Source: an uncultured Bacteroidota bacterium
GTDB taxonomy: Bacteria > Bacteroidota > Bacteroidia > UBA7662
Direction of reading: 5' to 3'
Assembly (NCBI GenBank): GCA_903908015.1
Contig: CAIVQI010000030.1
Span: 1 to 9,170 of the forward strand
Length of the DNA stretch: 9,170 bases
Below are positions 1 to 7,490 of this stretch, in pieces (positions within the stretch are counted from its first letter, which is position 1; each line of letters starts with the position of its first letter). Made by a program: the position numbers and the translations under genes. Under the pieces are notes generated by a model. That model was not told where the DNA came from and did not search any database. It saw only the letters and a program-made list of their open reading frames with translations.

Positions 1-1287
1 ACCTGCTTGAATGTGGGCTGTATCCCATCGAAAGCCTTACTTGATTCATCAGAACACGTCCACAACGCCCGTCATCGTTTCTCTGCTCATGGAATAATAT
101 GTGGGAACGTTGCTGTCGATTTTGGGGTGATGATGGACCGTAAGTCAGATGTCGTTCGCCAGAATGTTGAGGGGATTAAATTCCTGATGAAAAAAAACAA
201 GATTCAGGTGGTTCACGGGCACGCATCATTTCTTGATGCACACACCCTAGCTGTACATAACGAAAAAGGAGAATCGCATCAAATCGAAGCACGGCACATC
301 ATTATTGCCACTGGCTCGAAGCCCGCGGCGCCCCCGGGCATACAGATCGATAAAAAAAGGATCATCACCTCCACAGAGGCCTTATCGCTCAGGGAGATCC
401 CCAAAAGTATGGTGGTCATCGGGGGTGGGGTTATTGGCATGGAAATGGGTTCGGTATATGCCCGTTTAGGCACCAAAATTACAGTCATCGAGTATGCAGA
501 CCGACTGATTCCGGGTATGGACGAATCAATGAGCCGCGAACTGCAAAAAGTCTTGATTCCCTTGGGGATGGAGTTCCACCTGGCCCATCAAGTAACATCG
601 GTCACCACCAAGGGCCGTAAGACACATGTAGATTTTAATCGACTCAGTGATGGAAGTTCATCTGTAGTTGAGGCAGACTATACGCTGGTTTGTACGGGCA
701 GGCGTCCCTATACCGATGGCTTAAACTTGGAAAAGGCGGGAATTGCGGTCGACCAGCGCGGTAGGATTCCGGTGAATGATCAACTCCAAACAGCGCAAAG
801 CCATATCTACGCCATCGGTGATGTTGTTAGAGGCACGATGTTGGCCCATAAAGCAGAAGAAGAGGGTGTGTTTGTGGCTGAAGTCTTGGCCGGACAAAAA
901 CCACACATCCACTACCACCTCATTCCCAATGTGGTGTATACCTGGCCTGAGGTGGCATCGGTTGGATACACCGACCAAGAACTGAAGGGCCGAGATGTGC
1001 CCTTTAAAACAGGACAATTTGCCTTCAAGGCGAGTGGAAGAGCACGGGCCTCCATGGACACCGATGGTTTGGTTCGGGTTTATGCGCACAAAGAGACCGA
1101 CGAAATTCTCGGAGTACATATGATTGGTCCGCGCGTGGCCGATATGATCGCAGAGGCAGTGGTGGCCATGGAATTTAGGGCGAGTGCGGAGGACATTGCC
1201 CGCATGAGTCATGCCCACCCAACCTATACCGAAGTGTTCAAAGAAGCATGTCTGGCGGCAACGGCCAACCGGGCGTTACACGCCTAA
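1..1287 (+). CDS. lpdA: Dihydrolipoyl dehydrogenase (E3), 5'-truncated by window edge
   Basis: This FAD-dependent disulfide oxidoreductase re-oxidises protein-bound dihydrolipoamide with NAD+, as the cytoplasmic E3 of 2-oxoacid dehydrogenase complexes and the glycine cleavage system. The frame is open from base 1. The first codons read TCLNVGC, the redox-active CxxxxC (Cys2 and Cys7 of the fragment), so the TTG at base 7 is not a start and about 40 N-terminal residues, including the FAD GxGxxG motif, lie outside. The NAD-binding glycine motif GGGVIGMEMG is at fragment residues 141-150, and an FAD-contacting IYAIGDV segment follows near residue 270. The C-terminal dimerisation domain carries HAHPTYTE (404-411), with the catalytic His406 and Glu411 five residues apart as in the family. 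The implied full length of about 470 residues is normal. Related flavoenzymes such as mercuric or glutathione reductase are less likely because the HPTxxE ending and CLNVGC are typical of E3. No E1, E2 or lipoylation gene is visible; the next gene is a prolyl isomerase 39 bases downstream. Confidence 0.95.
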   Translation, partial: TCLNVGCIPSKALLDSSEHVHNARHRFSAHGIICGNVAVDFGVMMDRKSDVVRQNVEGIKFLMKKNKIQVVHGHASFLDAHTLAVHNEKGESHQIEARHIIIATGSKPAAPPGIQIDKKRIITSTEALSLREIPKSMVVIGGGVIGMEMGSVYARLGTKITVIEYADRLIPGMDESMSRELQKVLIPLGMEFHLAHQVTSVTTKGRKTHVDFNRLSDGSSSVVEADYTLVCTGRRPYTDGLNLEKAGIAVDQRGRIPVNDQLQTAQSHIYAIGDVVRGTMLAHKAEEEGVFVAEVLAGQKPHIHYHLIPNVVYTWPEVASVGYTDQELKGRDVPFKTGQFAFKASGRARASMDTDGLVRVYAHKETDEILGVHMIGPRVADMIAEAVVAMEFRASAEDIARMSHAHPTYTEVFKEACLAATANRALHA

Positions 1288-1326
1288 ACTACGCTCTATT
1301 ACTTTTTACCCAAACAAATTGAAACG

Positions 1327-1845
1327 ATGAAAATTGGTCCTGGAACCGTTGCCGCTATTGCCATGGAAATCATGGGAAATACCCCCGACGGTTCAGAAAA
1401 GTTATTCCAAAAGCGAGATGATGAACATCCCTTTTACTTCCTGGTCGGACAAGTGGATATGATCCCACTGCTGGAGGATGCGCTTCTCGGGTTGTCGGCA
1501 GGAGATGCTTTTGATGTGGATATAGCAATGGATCAGGCCTATGGACCGCATCGTGAGGAACAATTATCCGAATTACCCATTGAGATTTTTACCTTGCCCG
1601 ATGGAGGCTTTGATTCGGCTCATGTGGCACCGGGAAAGTGGTTGAATTTAGAGGATGAGCTGGGACATAGCCACAGGGCCCGCGTTGTTACTGTTGGCGA
1701 TGCCACGGTGCGTATGGATTTCAACCACCCACTGGCAGGCTACAATGTGCATTGCAGCGGTGTGGTGGTCGATGTTCGGGTTGCCACGGCCGACGAGCGT
1801 GCGCATGGCCATGTTCATGGCCCGGGTGGGGTTCATCATCACTAA
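1327..1845 (+). CDS. slyD: SlyD-like FKBP-type peptidyl-prolyl cis-trans isomerase
   Basis: This 172-residue protein is predicted to be a cytoplasmic prolyl isomerase and folding helper that also binds metal. The FKBP half shows PFYFLVGQVDMIPLLEDALLGL (about residues 36-57) and the DQAYG active-site loop (69-73). A chaperone-type IF (insert-in-flap) domain spans about 75-125. The FKBP domain then resumes with the signature NHPLAG (133-138) and a final beta strand ending DVRVAT. The tail reads AHGHVHGPGGVHHH, with six histidines in its last 13 residues. The AHGHVHG part matches the start of the E. coli SlyD metal-binding tail as I remember it, but here the tail is short and lacks the cysteine clusters. 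There is no signal peptide. The ATG at 1327 is chosen because the FKBP fold begins directly after it. The gene sits 39 bases after lpdA and 14 bases before the M61 peptidase, consistent with co-transcription. Tail length varies in the family, so the truncation is not a defect. Confidence 0.93.
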   Translation: MKIGPGTVAAIAMEIMGNTPDGSEKLFQKRDDEHPFYFLVGQVDMIPLLEDALLGLSAGDAFDVDIAMDQAYGPHREEQLSELPIEIFTLPDGGFDSAHVAPGKWLNLEDELGHSHRARVVTVGDATVRMDFNHPLAGYNVHCSGVVVDVRVATADERAHGHVHGPGGVHHH

Positions 1846-1859
1846 AACCGACCCAATAC

Positions 1860-3734
1860 ATGTCTGTGAAGTACACTTATTCATTTAGTCTGTTTTTGAT
1901 ATTCAGCATACATACATATTTGGCTTGCGGTTTTGGGAGATGCGCTTTTTTTGAGGGGCAACCCAGCGAGCAACCAATGCGGTTTCAGTCGGCCGCTGCC
2001 TCGGAGCCAGTGCAGTATTGGCTCAGAATCCCCCAGCCCTCGTCGCGATACGCTGAGATTGAGATGATCATCGATTCAAAAGGTGCCGATACCATTGCTC
2101 TTGGGCTTCCCGTTTGGGCGCCTGGTTCCTATATGATCCGCGAATTCTCCCGAAACCTAGATCAATTTCAGGCCAATGACGCAGAAAGTGGATCCCAATT
2201 GATGTGGCGGAAATACCGTAAAAATGCGTGGGTGGTACGCACTCCAGGAACAATGCGCATTCGGGTTCGCTACAGGGTGTATGCCAACGAACTCAGCGTG
2301 CGCACCAGCTATATCGACCAAGATCAGGCCGCTCTGTTGGGCAGTTCCATTTTCATGTGGGTAGAAGGACAGCAAGAACGCGAACACATCCTGCGAATTT
2401 CGTTGCCCAATGGATGGAAACAAGTGGCAACCAGCCTATCTCGGATCGAAGAGGACCTACAGGGGCAGTCCTTTCAGGCGTCGCACTACGATGAATTGGT
2501 TGATTGTCCACTTCAGCTGGGTAATTTCCCGGAATTCACCTTCGAGGCCGCTGGTATTCCCCATCAGGTGGTGATGCCAGGGGCGGGGAAATTTTCGCGT
2601 AAAAAGCTAGAGCAGGATCTCAAGGCGATTGTTGCATCGTGCACCGACATTTTCGACCATCAGCCCAACCGAAATTATTTGTTTATCATACAGCATGTGG
2701 CCAAAGGCGGAGGCGGTTTGGAGCATGCCAACAGCACCACCCTGCAAACCCGGCCGGATGTATACGAACAACCAGAACGATATGTGGATTTCATGGGACT
2801 TGTGGCCCATGAATATTTCCATTTGTGGAATGTGAAGCGCCTTCGACCGGAGGTGTTGGGGCCATTTGACTATAATCGGGAGGTGTACACCAACCATCTT
2901 TGGTTTTCGGAAGGCATAACCAGCTATTACGACAACCTTATTTTGCGTAGAACGGGATTGATGTCGACCGAGAAATATCAAAAAACGATTTTGGATGGCT
3001 TCAACGCCGTGTTGGGCAATAGGGGCGATCGGGAGCAATCGCTCGCCGAATCGAGCTACGATGCCTGGATTAAGTTTTACCTGCGCAACGAAAACAGTGG
3101 CAACACCACAGTCTCCTATTATCGAAAGGGCGCGATGATGGGGTTTGTGCTCGATGCGGCACTTTGGCACCACAGCGGGGGAGGCTTCGGTTTGGATAGT
3201 GTGATGAAGTGGATGTATTGGCGTTACGCGATTCAAGAGAAAAGGGGCTTCACAGACTTTGAAATAAAAGATGCATTTCACATGCACCTGGGTTCTGAGG
3301 CCGACAGCATTTGGGATCAATATATTTTTGGCCGGGCCTCGATCGATTTTACGCGATATGCGCGCTATGCGGGGCTTATTCTAAAAGACACCCAGGATTA
3401 TTCGCGCAAGGCTTATTTTGGGGCAGCGGGAAGCCGAAATGCTGATGGTTGGGTGGTTACCAGCCTCTGGGAAGGTAGTTCAGCGTGGAAAATGGGACTC
3501 CAAACAGGAGATGTGCTCCTTAAGTGTGCTGGAAAAGAGCCAGAATCGGATTGGATAAGCGATTATAAACCGGGTGATGTACTCAAAATTGAGGGAATGC
3601 GGGATGGAAGGAAAATAGAGTTCAGAGGACCCCTCGAAAGTGCACCCTTTCCACGATTGATGTGGATGCGAGATCCTAACGCCACCTCCTTACAGAAAAC
3701 GGTCTACGAAAGCCTGTTTCGCGAGGTGTTTTAA
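1860..3734 (+). CDS. Exported M61-family metallopeptidase (glycyl aminopeptidase-like) with PDZ domain
   Basis: The product is a zinc-dependent gluzincin aminopeptidase of family M61; characterised members prefer N-terminal glycine or alanine. The chosen ATG gives 624 residues, normal for M61, and begins MSVKYTYSFSLFLIFS, a hydrophobic export signal. An upstream in-frame extension to 1752 would overlap the end of slyD and has low-complexity Cys/Trp-rich sequence, so it is rejected. The beta-rich M61 N-terminal domain covers about 45-225. The catalytic domain has GGGGLEHANS (283-292), the zinc motif HEYFHLWN (317-324; His317, Glu318, His321) and the third-ligand segment WFSEG (Glu351), followed by TSYYDNL. 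A PDZ domain occupies about 518-600, with LQTGDVLL near its centre, and probably binds peptide termini. Cys23 in YLAC might be lipidated, but the lipobox is poor because of Tyr at -3, so a periplasmic or secreted protein is equally possible. The gene sits between slyD and an M28 peptidase, which suggests shared peptide breakdown. Confidence 0.92.
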   Translation: MSVKYTYSFSLFLIFSIHTYLACGFGRCAFFEGQPSEQPMRFQSAAASEPVQYWLRIPQPSSRYAEIEMIIDSKGADTIALGLPVWAPGSYMIREFSRNLDQFQANDAESGSQLMWRKYRKNAWVVRTPGTMRIRVRYRVYANELSVRTSYIDQDQAALLGSSIFMWVEGQQEREHILRISLPNGWKQVATSLSRIEEDLQGQSFQASHYDELVDCPLQLGNFPEFTFEAAGIPHQVVMPGAGKFSRKKLEQDLKAIVASCTDIFDHQPNRNYLFIIQHVAKGGGGLEHANSTTLQTRPDVYEQPERYVDFMGLVAHEYFHLWNVKRLRPEVLGPFDYNREVYTNHLWFSEGITSYYDNLILRRTGLMSTEKYQKTILDGFNAVLGNRGDREQSLAESSYDAWIKFYLRNENSGNTTVSYYRKGAMMGFVLDAALWHHSGGGFGLDSVMKWMYWRYAIQEKRGFTDFEIKDAFHMHLGSEADSIWDQYIFGRASIDFTRYARYAGLILKDTQDYSRKAYFGAAGSRNADGWVVTSLWEGSSAWKMGLQTGDVLLKCAGKEPESDWISDYKPGDVLKIEGMRDGRKIEFRGPLESAPFPRLMWMRDPNATSLQKTVYESLFREVF

Positions 3735-3754
3735 TTTGTTTTTTTGAGCATCAA

Positions 3755-5215
3755 ATGGTTTACCGTGTCTTTCTTCCTGCCATTACGCTCGGTTTGGCGG
3801 TGGGTTATTTCGGATGCCCAATCGCAGCGCGTGCACAAGCGACAGGGGCTTCAACAACGACAAAGCATTTTGACCGGAAGGAGCTTCCGCAGTATGATGC
3901 GTTTATTCGCACGCTATTCGATTCATCCCTCTTGAGTGGCCAATCGTGGCCCCTTCTCACTGCATTATGTAAGGAAGTTGGTCACCGCCTCACCGGCAGC
4001 GAAGGCGCGGCCAAGGCCGTGTTGTTGACCCGTAAGCAAATGCTGGGCATGGGCTATGATTCTGTATGGCTACAACCCGTTCAGGTTCCTGTCTGGAAAA
4101 GAGGAGCGCCCGAACAGGCAAAGCTCATGGTGACATCGCCTGGAATGGGACGCATCAAGAAAGAGGATCAGATTGATCTGGCCGTTTTGGCGCTTGGGGG
4201 CTCAGTAGCCACGCCGATGGAAGGAATCAGGGCAGAGGTTATTGAGGTAAGTAGCTTGGAGGAACTCAAGAACCTGCCGAATGCACAGGTCAAGGGAAAA
4301 ATAGTGTTCATTAACCAGAAAATGGATGCCCGCTACATCAATACCTTCGAATCGTATAGTCATTGTGCGTCTATTCGGGTTCAGGGCGCTGTGGAAGCCG
4401 CACAGAAAGGGGCGCTCGCCGTTCTGGTTCGCTCATTGACCTTGTCGATCGACTCCTTCCCCCATACGGGGATGATGGTGTACCGCGATAGCATACCCCG
4501 TATTCCCGCCGCTGCAGTGAGTACCATACATGCCGATTACATGCATGTGCAGCGGCTTCTAGGCAAAAAAATAGAGGTTCATTTGCAGTTAAATTGCTCC
4601 AATCACCCTGATACGTTATCGTATAATGTAGTGGGACAAATCACCGGCTCGCTGTATCCCGATCGATACCTCACCTTGGGCGGCCACCTCGATAGTTGGG
4701 ATGTCGGAGAAGGGGCCCATGACGACGGAGCAGGTTGCGTGCACAGCATGGAGGCGGCTCGGTTGCTCATGGTGTGTGGCTACAAACCCCGTCACAGCAT
4801 CAGGACAATCCTTTACATGAATGAAGAGAATGGTATGCGGGGTGCGCGTGAGTATGCCCGCTTGGCTCGGGTAAACCAGGAGAGTCACCTGGCTTCCATA
4901 GAATCCGACCGCGGCGGATTTTCACCCCGCGAATTCCATGTAGAGGCCGATAGCCAACGCATTGAACTTTTGCAGCCGATGCTCGGCCCCCTCATGGACT
5001 ACGGCATCCACCGCATACGGAAAGGGGGGAGTGGAGCGGATGTCGCTCAAATGCGCGACCAATGCGCTTTACTGATGGGATTTGTGCCCGAATCCCAGCG
5101 GTATTTCGACTACCACCACGCGCACACGGATGTGCTGGAGTCGGTTAACCGGCGCGAACTGGAACTGGGTTCTGCCGCGCTCGCTACCCTGTTGTTTTTG
5201 TTGGACCAGGAATAA
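3755..5215 (+). CDS. Exported M28-family metallopeptidase, carboxypeptidase Q-like, with PA domain
   Basis: This 486-residue di-zinc exopeptidase most resembles carboxypeptidase Q (plasma glutamate carboxypeptidase), which cleaves small peptides, often dipeptides. An N-terminal signal peptide runs to about residue 27, with a likely signal peptidase I site after AARA, so the enzyme acts in the periplasm or outside. A protease-associated (PA) domain insertion covers about 155-260. The catalytic M28 core begins near 288. GGHLDSWDVG (309-318) supplies His311, Asp323 and Asp324 lie in the GAHDDGAG stretch, and MNEENG holds the catalytic/ligand pair Glu357-Glu358. ESDRGG gives Asp385, and DYHHAHTD (452-459) provides the last histidine ligand. 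The order and spacing match human carboxypeptidase Q as I recall it (GHLDSWDVGQGA, TAEEQG, ESDAG). All metal-binding positions appear intact. It begins 20 bases after the M61 peptidase stop, so translation of the two is probably linked on one message. Substrate preference cannot be read from the sequence. Confidence 0.92.
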   Translation: MVYRVFLPAITLGLAVGYFGCPIAARAQATGASTTTKHFDRKELPQYDAFIRTLFDSSLLSGQSWPLLTALCKEVGHRLTGSEGAAKAVLLTRKQMLGMGYDSVWLQPVQVPVWKRGAPEQAKLMVTSPGMGRIKKEDQIDLAVLALGGSVATPMEGIRAEVIEVSSLEELKNLPNAQVKGKIVFINQKMDARYINTFESYSHCASIRVQGAVEAAQKGALAVLVRSLTLSIDSFPHTGMMVYRDSIPRIPAAAVSTIHADYMHVQRLLGKKIEVHLQLNCSNHPDTLSYNVVGQITGSLYPDRYLTLGGHLDSWDVGEGAHDDGAGCVHSMEAARLLMVCGYKPRHSIRTILYMNEENGMRGAREYARLARVNQESHLASIESDRGGFSPREFHVEADSQRIELLQPMLGPLMDYGIHRIRKGGSGADVAQMRDQCALLMGFVPESQRYFDYHHAHTDVLESVNRRELELGSAALATLLFLLDQE

Positions 5216-5245
5216 ACCCTTTTGCAGTTATATTGTTGGACTATC

Positions 5246-5806
5246 ATGGACTGGTTAAACTGGCTCAAAGAGATTGGCATTGCCATGGCGCGGCCCGGTG
5301 AACGCAGCGAGATCCGTACCCCCATTGTGCGGAACGGCGCGGCGCTGGTTGCCACTACGGAGGTCAGCAATTGCCTGCAGACGCTCTACGAGCGGCAACT
5401 CATCGGGCTGGGGAACGCTGAGGAGTTTGTTCTTGAGGAACAAGAAAGCGTGTCGGGCTGGTTGTGGAAGCCGCAACAACGATTACCGGAAGAACAATTC
5501 GACCACCTGCTGGATGAATGGGCACTCCGGATTCGGGAAATGGGGTACGTGGAGCAACTCAATGAGCAGGTATTGCAAGGGGTGGGGGCCGAACAAAAGA
5601 TACGATACAGGCGGTATCTGAAACCCTCCCTGCGCCGTACCCATCCGGATGGGTCGGGGCGATCGAATTTCGGTAATATCCTGTTCGAAATTCAGAAAAC
5701 ACGAGGCATAACAGACCATTTCCGGGTTCAGTTGACCCGCTATCCGGGACGTGATGCCGTGCAGACGGCCTCTATGGCCAGTCTAATGGAACGATTGCTC
5801 GCTTAA
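5246..5806 (+). CDS. Uncharacterised 186-residue protein
   Basis: I do not recognise a family. The ATG at 5246 gives 186 residues beginning MDWLNWLKEIG. An in-frame TTG at 5222 would add eight residues but leaves only six bases after the preceding stop, and the ATG looks more natural. There is no signal peptide or membrane segment. The protein is rich in charged residues and contains one cysteine, so a soluble cytoplasmic protein is expected. The first third looks alpha/beta, followed by a helical, Glu/Gln-rich middle (about 75-125). A basic stretch, KIRYRRYLKPSLRRTHPDG, lies near 125-145, and an FGNILFEIQKTRG segment precedes the C-terminal helix. Reading-frame integrity over the whole length and position 30 bases after the M28 gene, in the same direction, argue that it is a real gene and the last of the plus-strand unit. 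No function is assigned. Confidence 0.75.
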   Translation: MDWLNWLKEIGIAMARPGERSEIRTPIVRNGAALVATTEVSNCLQTLYERQLIGLGNAEEFVLEEQESVSGWLWKPQQRLPEEQFDHLLDEWALRIREMGYVEQLNEQVLQGVGAEQKIRYRRYLKPSLRRTHPDGSGRSNFGNILFEIQKTRGITDHFRVQLTRYPGRDAVQTASMASLMERLLA

Positions 5807-5840
5807 AAAAAAAGAACCCCCGGGTGGATGCCGGGGGCTC
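5805..5840 (-). terminator. Rho-independent terminator for the susCD transcript
   Basis: An inverted repeat pairs CCCCCGG (5817-5823) with CCGGGGG (5831-5837) around a 7-base loop, giving seven base pairs, six or more of them G-C rich. Two further pairs (5814-5815 with 5839-5840) flank a single mismatch. On the minus strand the stem is followed by TTC and then nine T residues (complement of the A-run 5805-5813), the classic intrinsic terminator layout. It lies 27 bases beyond the susD stop. On the plus strand the stem is followed by AAAAATTT, not a T-run, so termination of the opposing transcript there is expected to be weaker. The T-run overlaps the stop codon of the plus-strand gene ending at 5806. 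Confidence 0.9.
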
Positions 5841-5867
5841 AAAAATTTCACTAAACGAAGGTTAGGC

Positions 5868-7457
5868 TCAGTAACCGGGATTCTGACGAAGTTTGGGGTT
5901 GGCCACCAGATCAGAAAGGGGCAAGGGATACAGCTCGAACTTCGGGTCGATGCCCTGTCCGGCCACTACACCACCTTTAAAAGGCCAAAGGTAGTCGGAC
6001 GCGACAAAACGATCGAACCGAATCAGGTCGGTGCGGCGGTGGGCCTCCCAATACAATTCACGACCCCGTTCGTCGCAGATCTCGTTGAGGTTGGGAAGAG
6101 CGGACACATTTTTAGAAGCATTGCCAAAGGCACGCTCGCGGACCTTATTAAAGGTTTCAATGGCTCGGGCGGTGTTGCCGCCGCCACGAACAACAGCTTC
6201 TGTGTGCATCAAGTACACATCGGCCAAACGAAACATTGGAAAATCAATGTCCATGAAATTCTTCTGCGGATCCGATCCAAAATCACCATTCCGCGTTTTG
6301 TTGTTGAATTTGGATACGAGGTAACCCTGACCAAACTCTGACCATACCAACATGTCGCGGGTCATGCCCACGGTGTCCAACAAATTCCGCGAATCGCCAG
6401 GGCTGAACAAATCGAACAACACTGGTGTGGCGCGGTTACCACCCCAACCGCCATCCGTACCTCTTTTGGCACGATAGGCGCTGTCAGGTGCTGCCGGAGT
6501 AGAACTTTTCACCAAAAAAGTGGTTCCTCCGTAGTTTTGTGAGCGAAGTCCATCAAAATTCACGGCAAAAATAACCTCGTCGCGACACAGATGATTGTCG
6601 GCCAGGAAGAGCCACTGATAATTATCCTCCAATTTGTAGCCCGCATCCATGATTTTTTCACAGTAGGTGATGCAATCTGCATATCGGGGGGCGCCAATGT
6701 ACTCCTCTGCATTGAGATACAGTTTAGCCAGAACCATCCAAGCTGCGGCACGATCTGCGCGACCATACTCATTGGCACGGGGCTGGGGGAGTAGATTTTC
6801 CAGTTCCTTCATCTCTCGTTCCACATAGTTGAATAATTCCGTACGCGAAGCTTGGTCGGGAACTCCGGAACCCGGGCGGTCTTCTTCGGTCACGAGGGGC
6901 ACATTTCCAAACAGGTCGATGGCGTGGTAATACGATAAAGCACGGATGAAACGAGCCTCTGATTTGTACCCGCGAATGCGTTGCTGATCGGCTTCAGAGA
7001 AACCCTTCTCATTCATCCAGTCGTCAGAACAGTAATAAATAAACTCGTTGCATAAAGGAGCTTGGTAAAAAATACGGGCATACATCATGTTCACAAACGA
7101 GCTCTGGGAGTTCCAGTCGGCCTCATTCAGGTCGCGAATGGATGCATCATTGGCCCAGGCGCAAACAGCCTCCTCTGTGGGTAATTCCTGAAGGTTCCAC
7201 AGCACCCGAAGATACTGTGAAAAACCCTCGTCGCCCGATATATCGCCTTGGCCGGCTGGCCCAGCATTTCCTGTAAGCGACAAGCCACCGTAGATTTTGG
7301 CCAAAACGTTGATGTAATTGGCAGGATCGGCATAAACTTTAAGGGCATTCAGGCCGTATTTGGGTTGAAGGTTGAGCGCATCAAAGCAGGATGTGGTTGT
7401 GCCCAGGGAGAGGGCAATAACAAGCACCCAACGGAAAGGAAAGCGAATGTTTTTCAT
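5868..7457 (-). CDS. SusD/RagB-family outer-membrane surface lipoprotein
   Basis: This 529-residue lipoprotein is expected to act as the substrate-binding lid over the SusC-type channel encoded just upstream. The N-terminus MKNIRFPFRW followed by a hydrophobic stretch and TTSC marks a signal peptidase II site with lipidated Cys24. The N-terminal SusD domain contains NMMYARIFYQAPLCNEFI (about 123-140) and RFIRALSYYHAIDLFGNVPL (169-188), the typical TPR-like helix and turn. GRADRAAAWMVLAKLYLNAEEY (232-253) is a second TPR-like helix pair. The C-terminal RagB/SusD domain shows FPMFRLADVYLMHTEA (406-421), ERGRELYWEAHRRTDLIRF (463-481) and the ending NPKLRQNPGY, a common end of the family. Length is in the usual 450-600 range. 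The ligand (glycan, peptide or other) cannot be deduced. The gene starts 33 bases after the susC-like stop, and a strong terminator follows it, so it should be the last gene of its operon. Confidence 0.96.
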   Translation of the reverse strand: MKNIRFPFRWVLVIALSLGTTTSCFDALNLQPKYGLNALKVYADPANYINVLAKIYGGLSLTGNAGPAGQGDISGDEGFSQYLRVLWNLQELPTEEAVCAWANDASIRDLNEADWNSQSSFVNMMYARIFYQAPLCNEFIYYCSDDWMNEKGFSEADQQRIRGYKSEARFIRALSYYHAIDLFGNVPLVTEEDRPGSGVPDQASRTELFNYVEREMKELENLLPQPRANEYGRADRAAAWMVLAKLYLNAEEYIGAPRYADCITYCEKIMDAGYKLEDNYQWLFLADNHLCRDEVIFAVNFDGLRSQNYGGTTFLVKSSTPAAPDSAYRAKRGTDGGWGGNRATPVLFDLFSPGDSRNLLDTVGMTRDMLVWSEFGQGYLVSKFNNKTRNGDFGSDPQKNFMDIDFPMFRLADVYLMHTEAVVRGGGNTARAIETFNKVRERAFGNASKNVSALPNLNEICDERGRELYWEAHRRTDLIRFDRFVASDYLWPFKGGVVAGQGIDPKFELYPLPLSDLVANPKLRQNPGY

Positions 7458-7490
7458 AGCAGTATACGTTGATAATGAGAGGTAGAAGTA

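Noticed and set aside
721..1218. Minus-strand open frame of 165 codons inside lpdA
   Set aside because: It is antisense to conserved lpdA sequence and has no recognisable motif.
1300..1307. Possible Bacteroidota -7 promoter element (TACTTTTT against TAnnTTTG) upstream of slyD
   Set aside because: The final G is missing and there is no good -33 element at the right distance, so a match by chance is likely.
1752..1859. In-frame upstream extension of the M61 peptidase reading frame
   Set aside because: It overlaps the 3' end of slyD, has Cys/Trp-rich improbable protein sequence, and would bury the evident signal peptide that starts at 1860.
2607..3320. Long minus-strand open frame of 237 codons
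   Set aside because: It lies wholly within the M61 catalytic region, shows no recognisable domain and is best explained as a shadow of the coding strand.
3707..3745. Small hairpin CGAAA-GCCTG-TTTCG followed by a T-rich stretch at the end of the M61 gene
   Set aside because: The stem is only five base pairs, A-T rich and separated from the seven-T run by more than 15 bases, and the next gene starts within 10 bases. It is not a credible terminator.
5222..5245. TTG start for the uncharacterised gene
   Set aside because: It adds only eight residues. The ATG at 5246 is the simpler choice and leaves a normal gap after the M28 gene.
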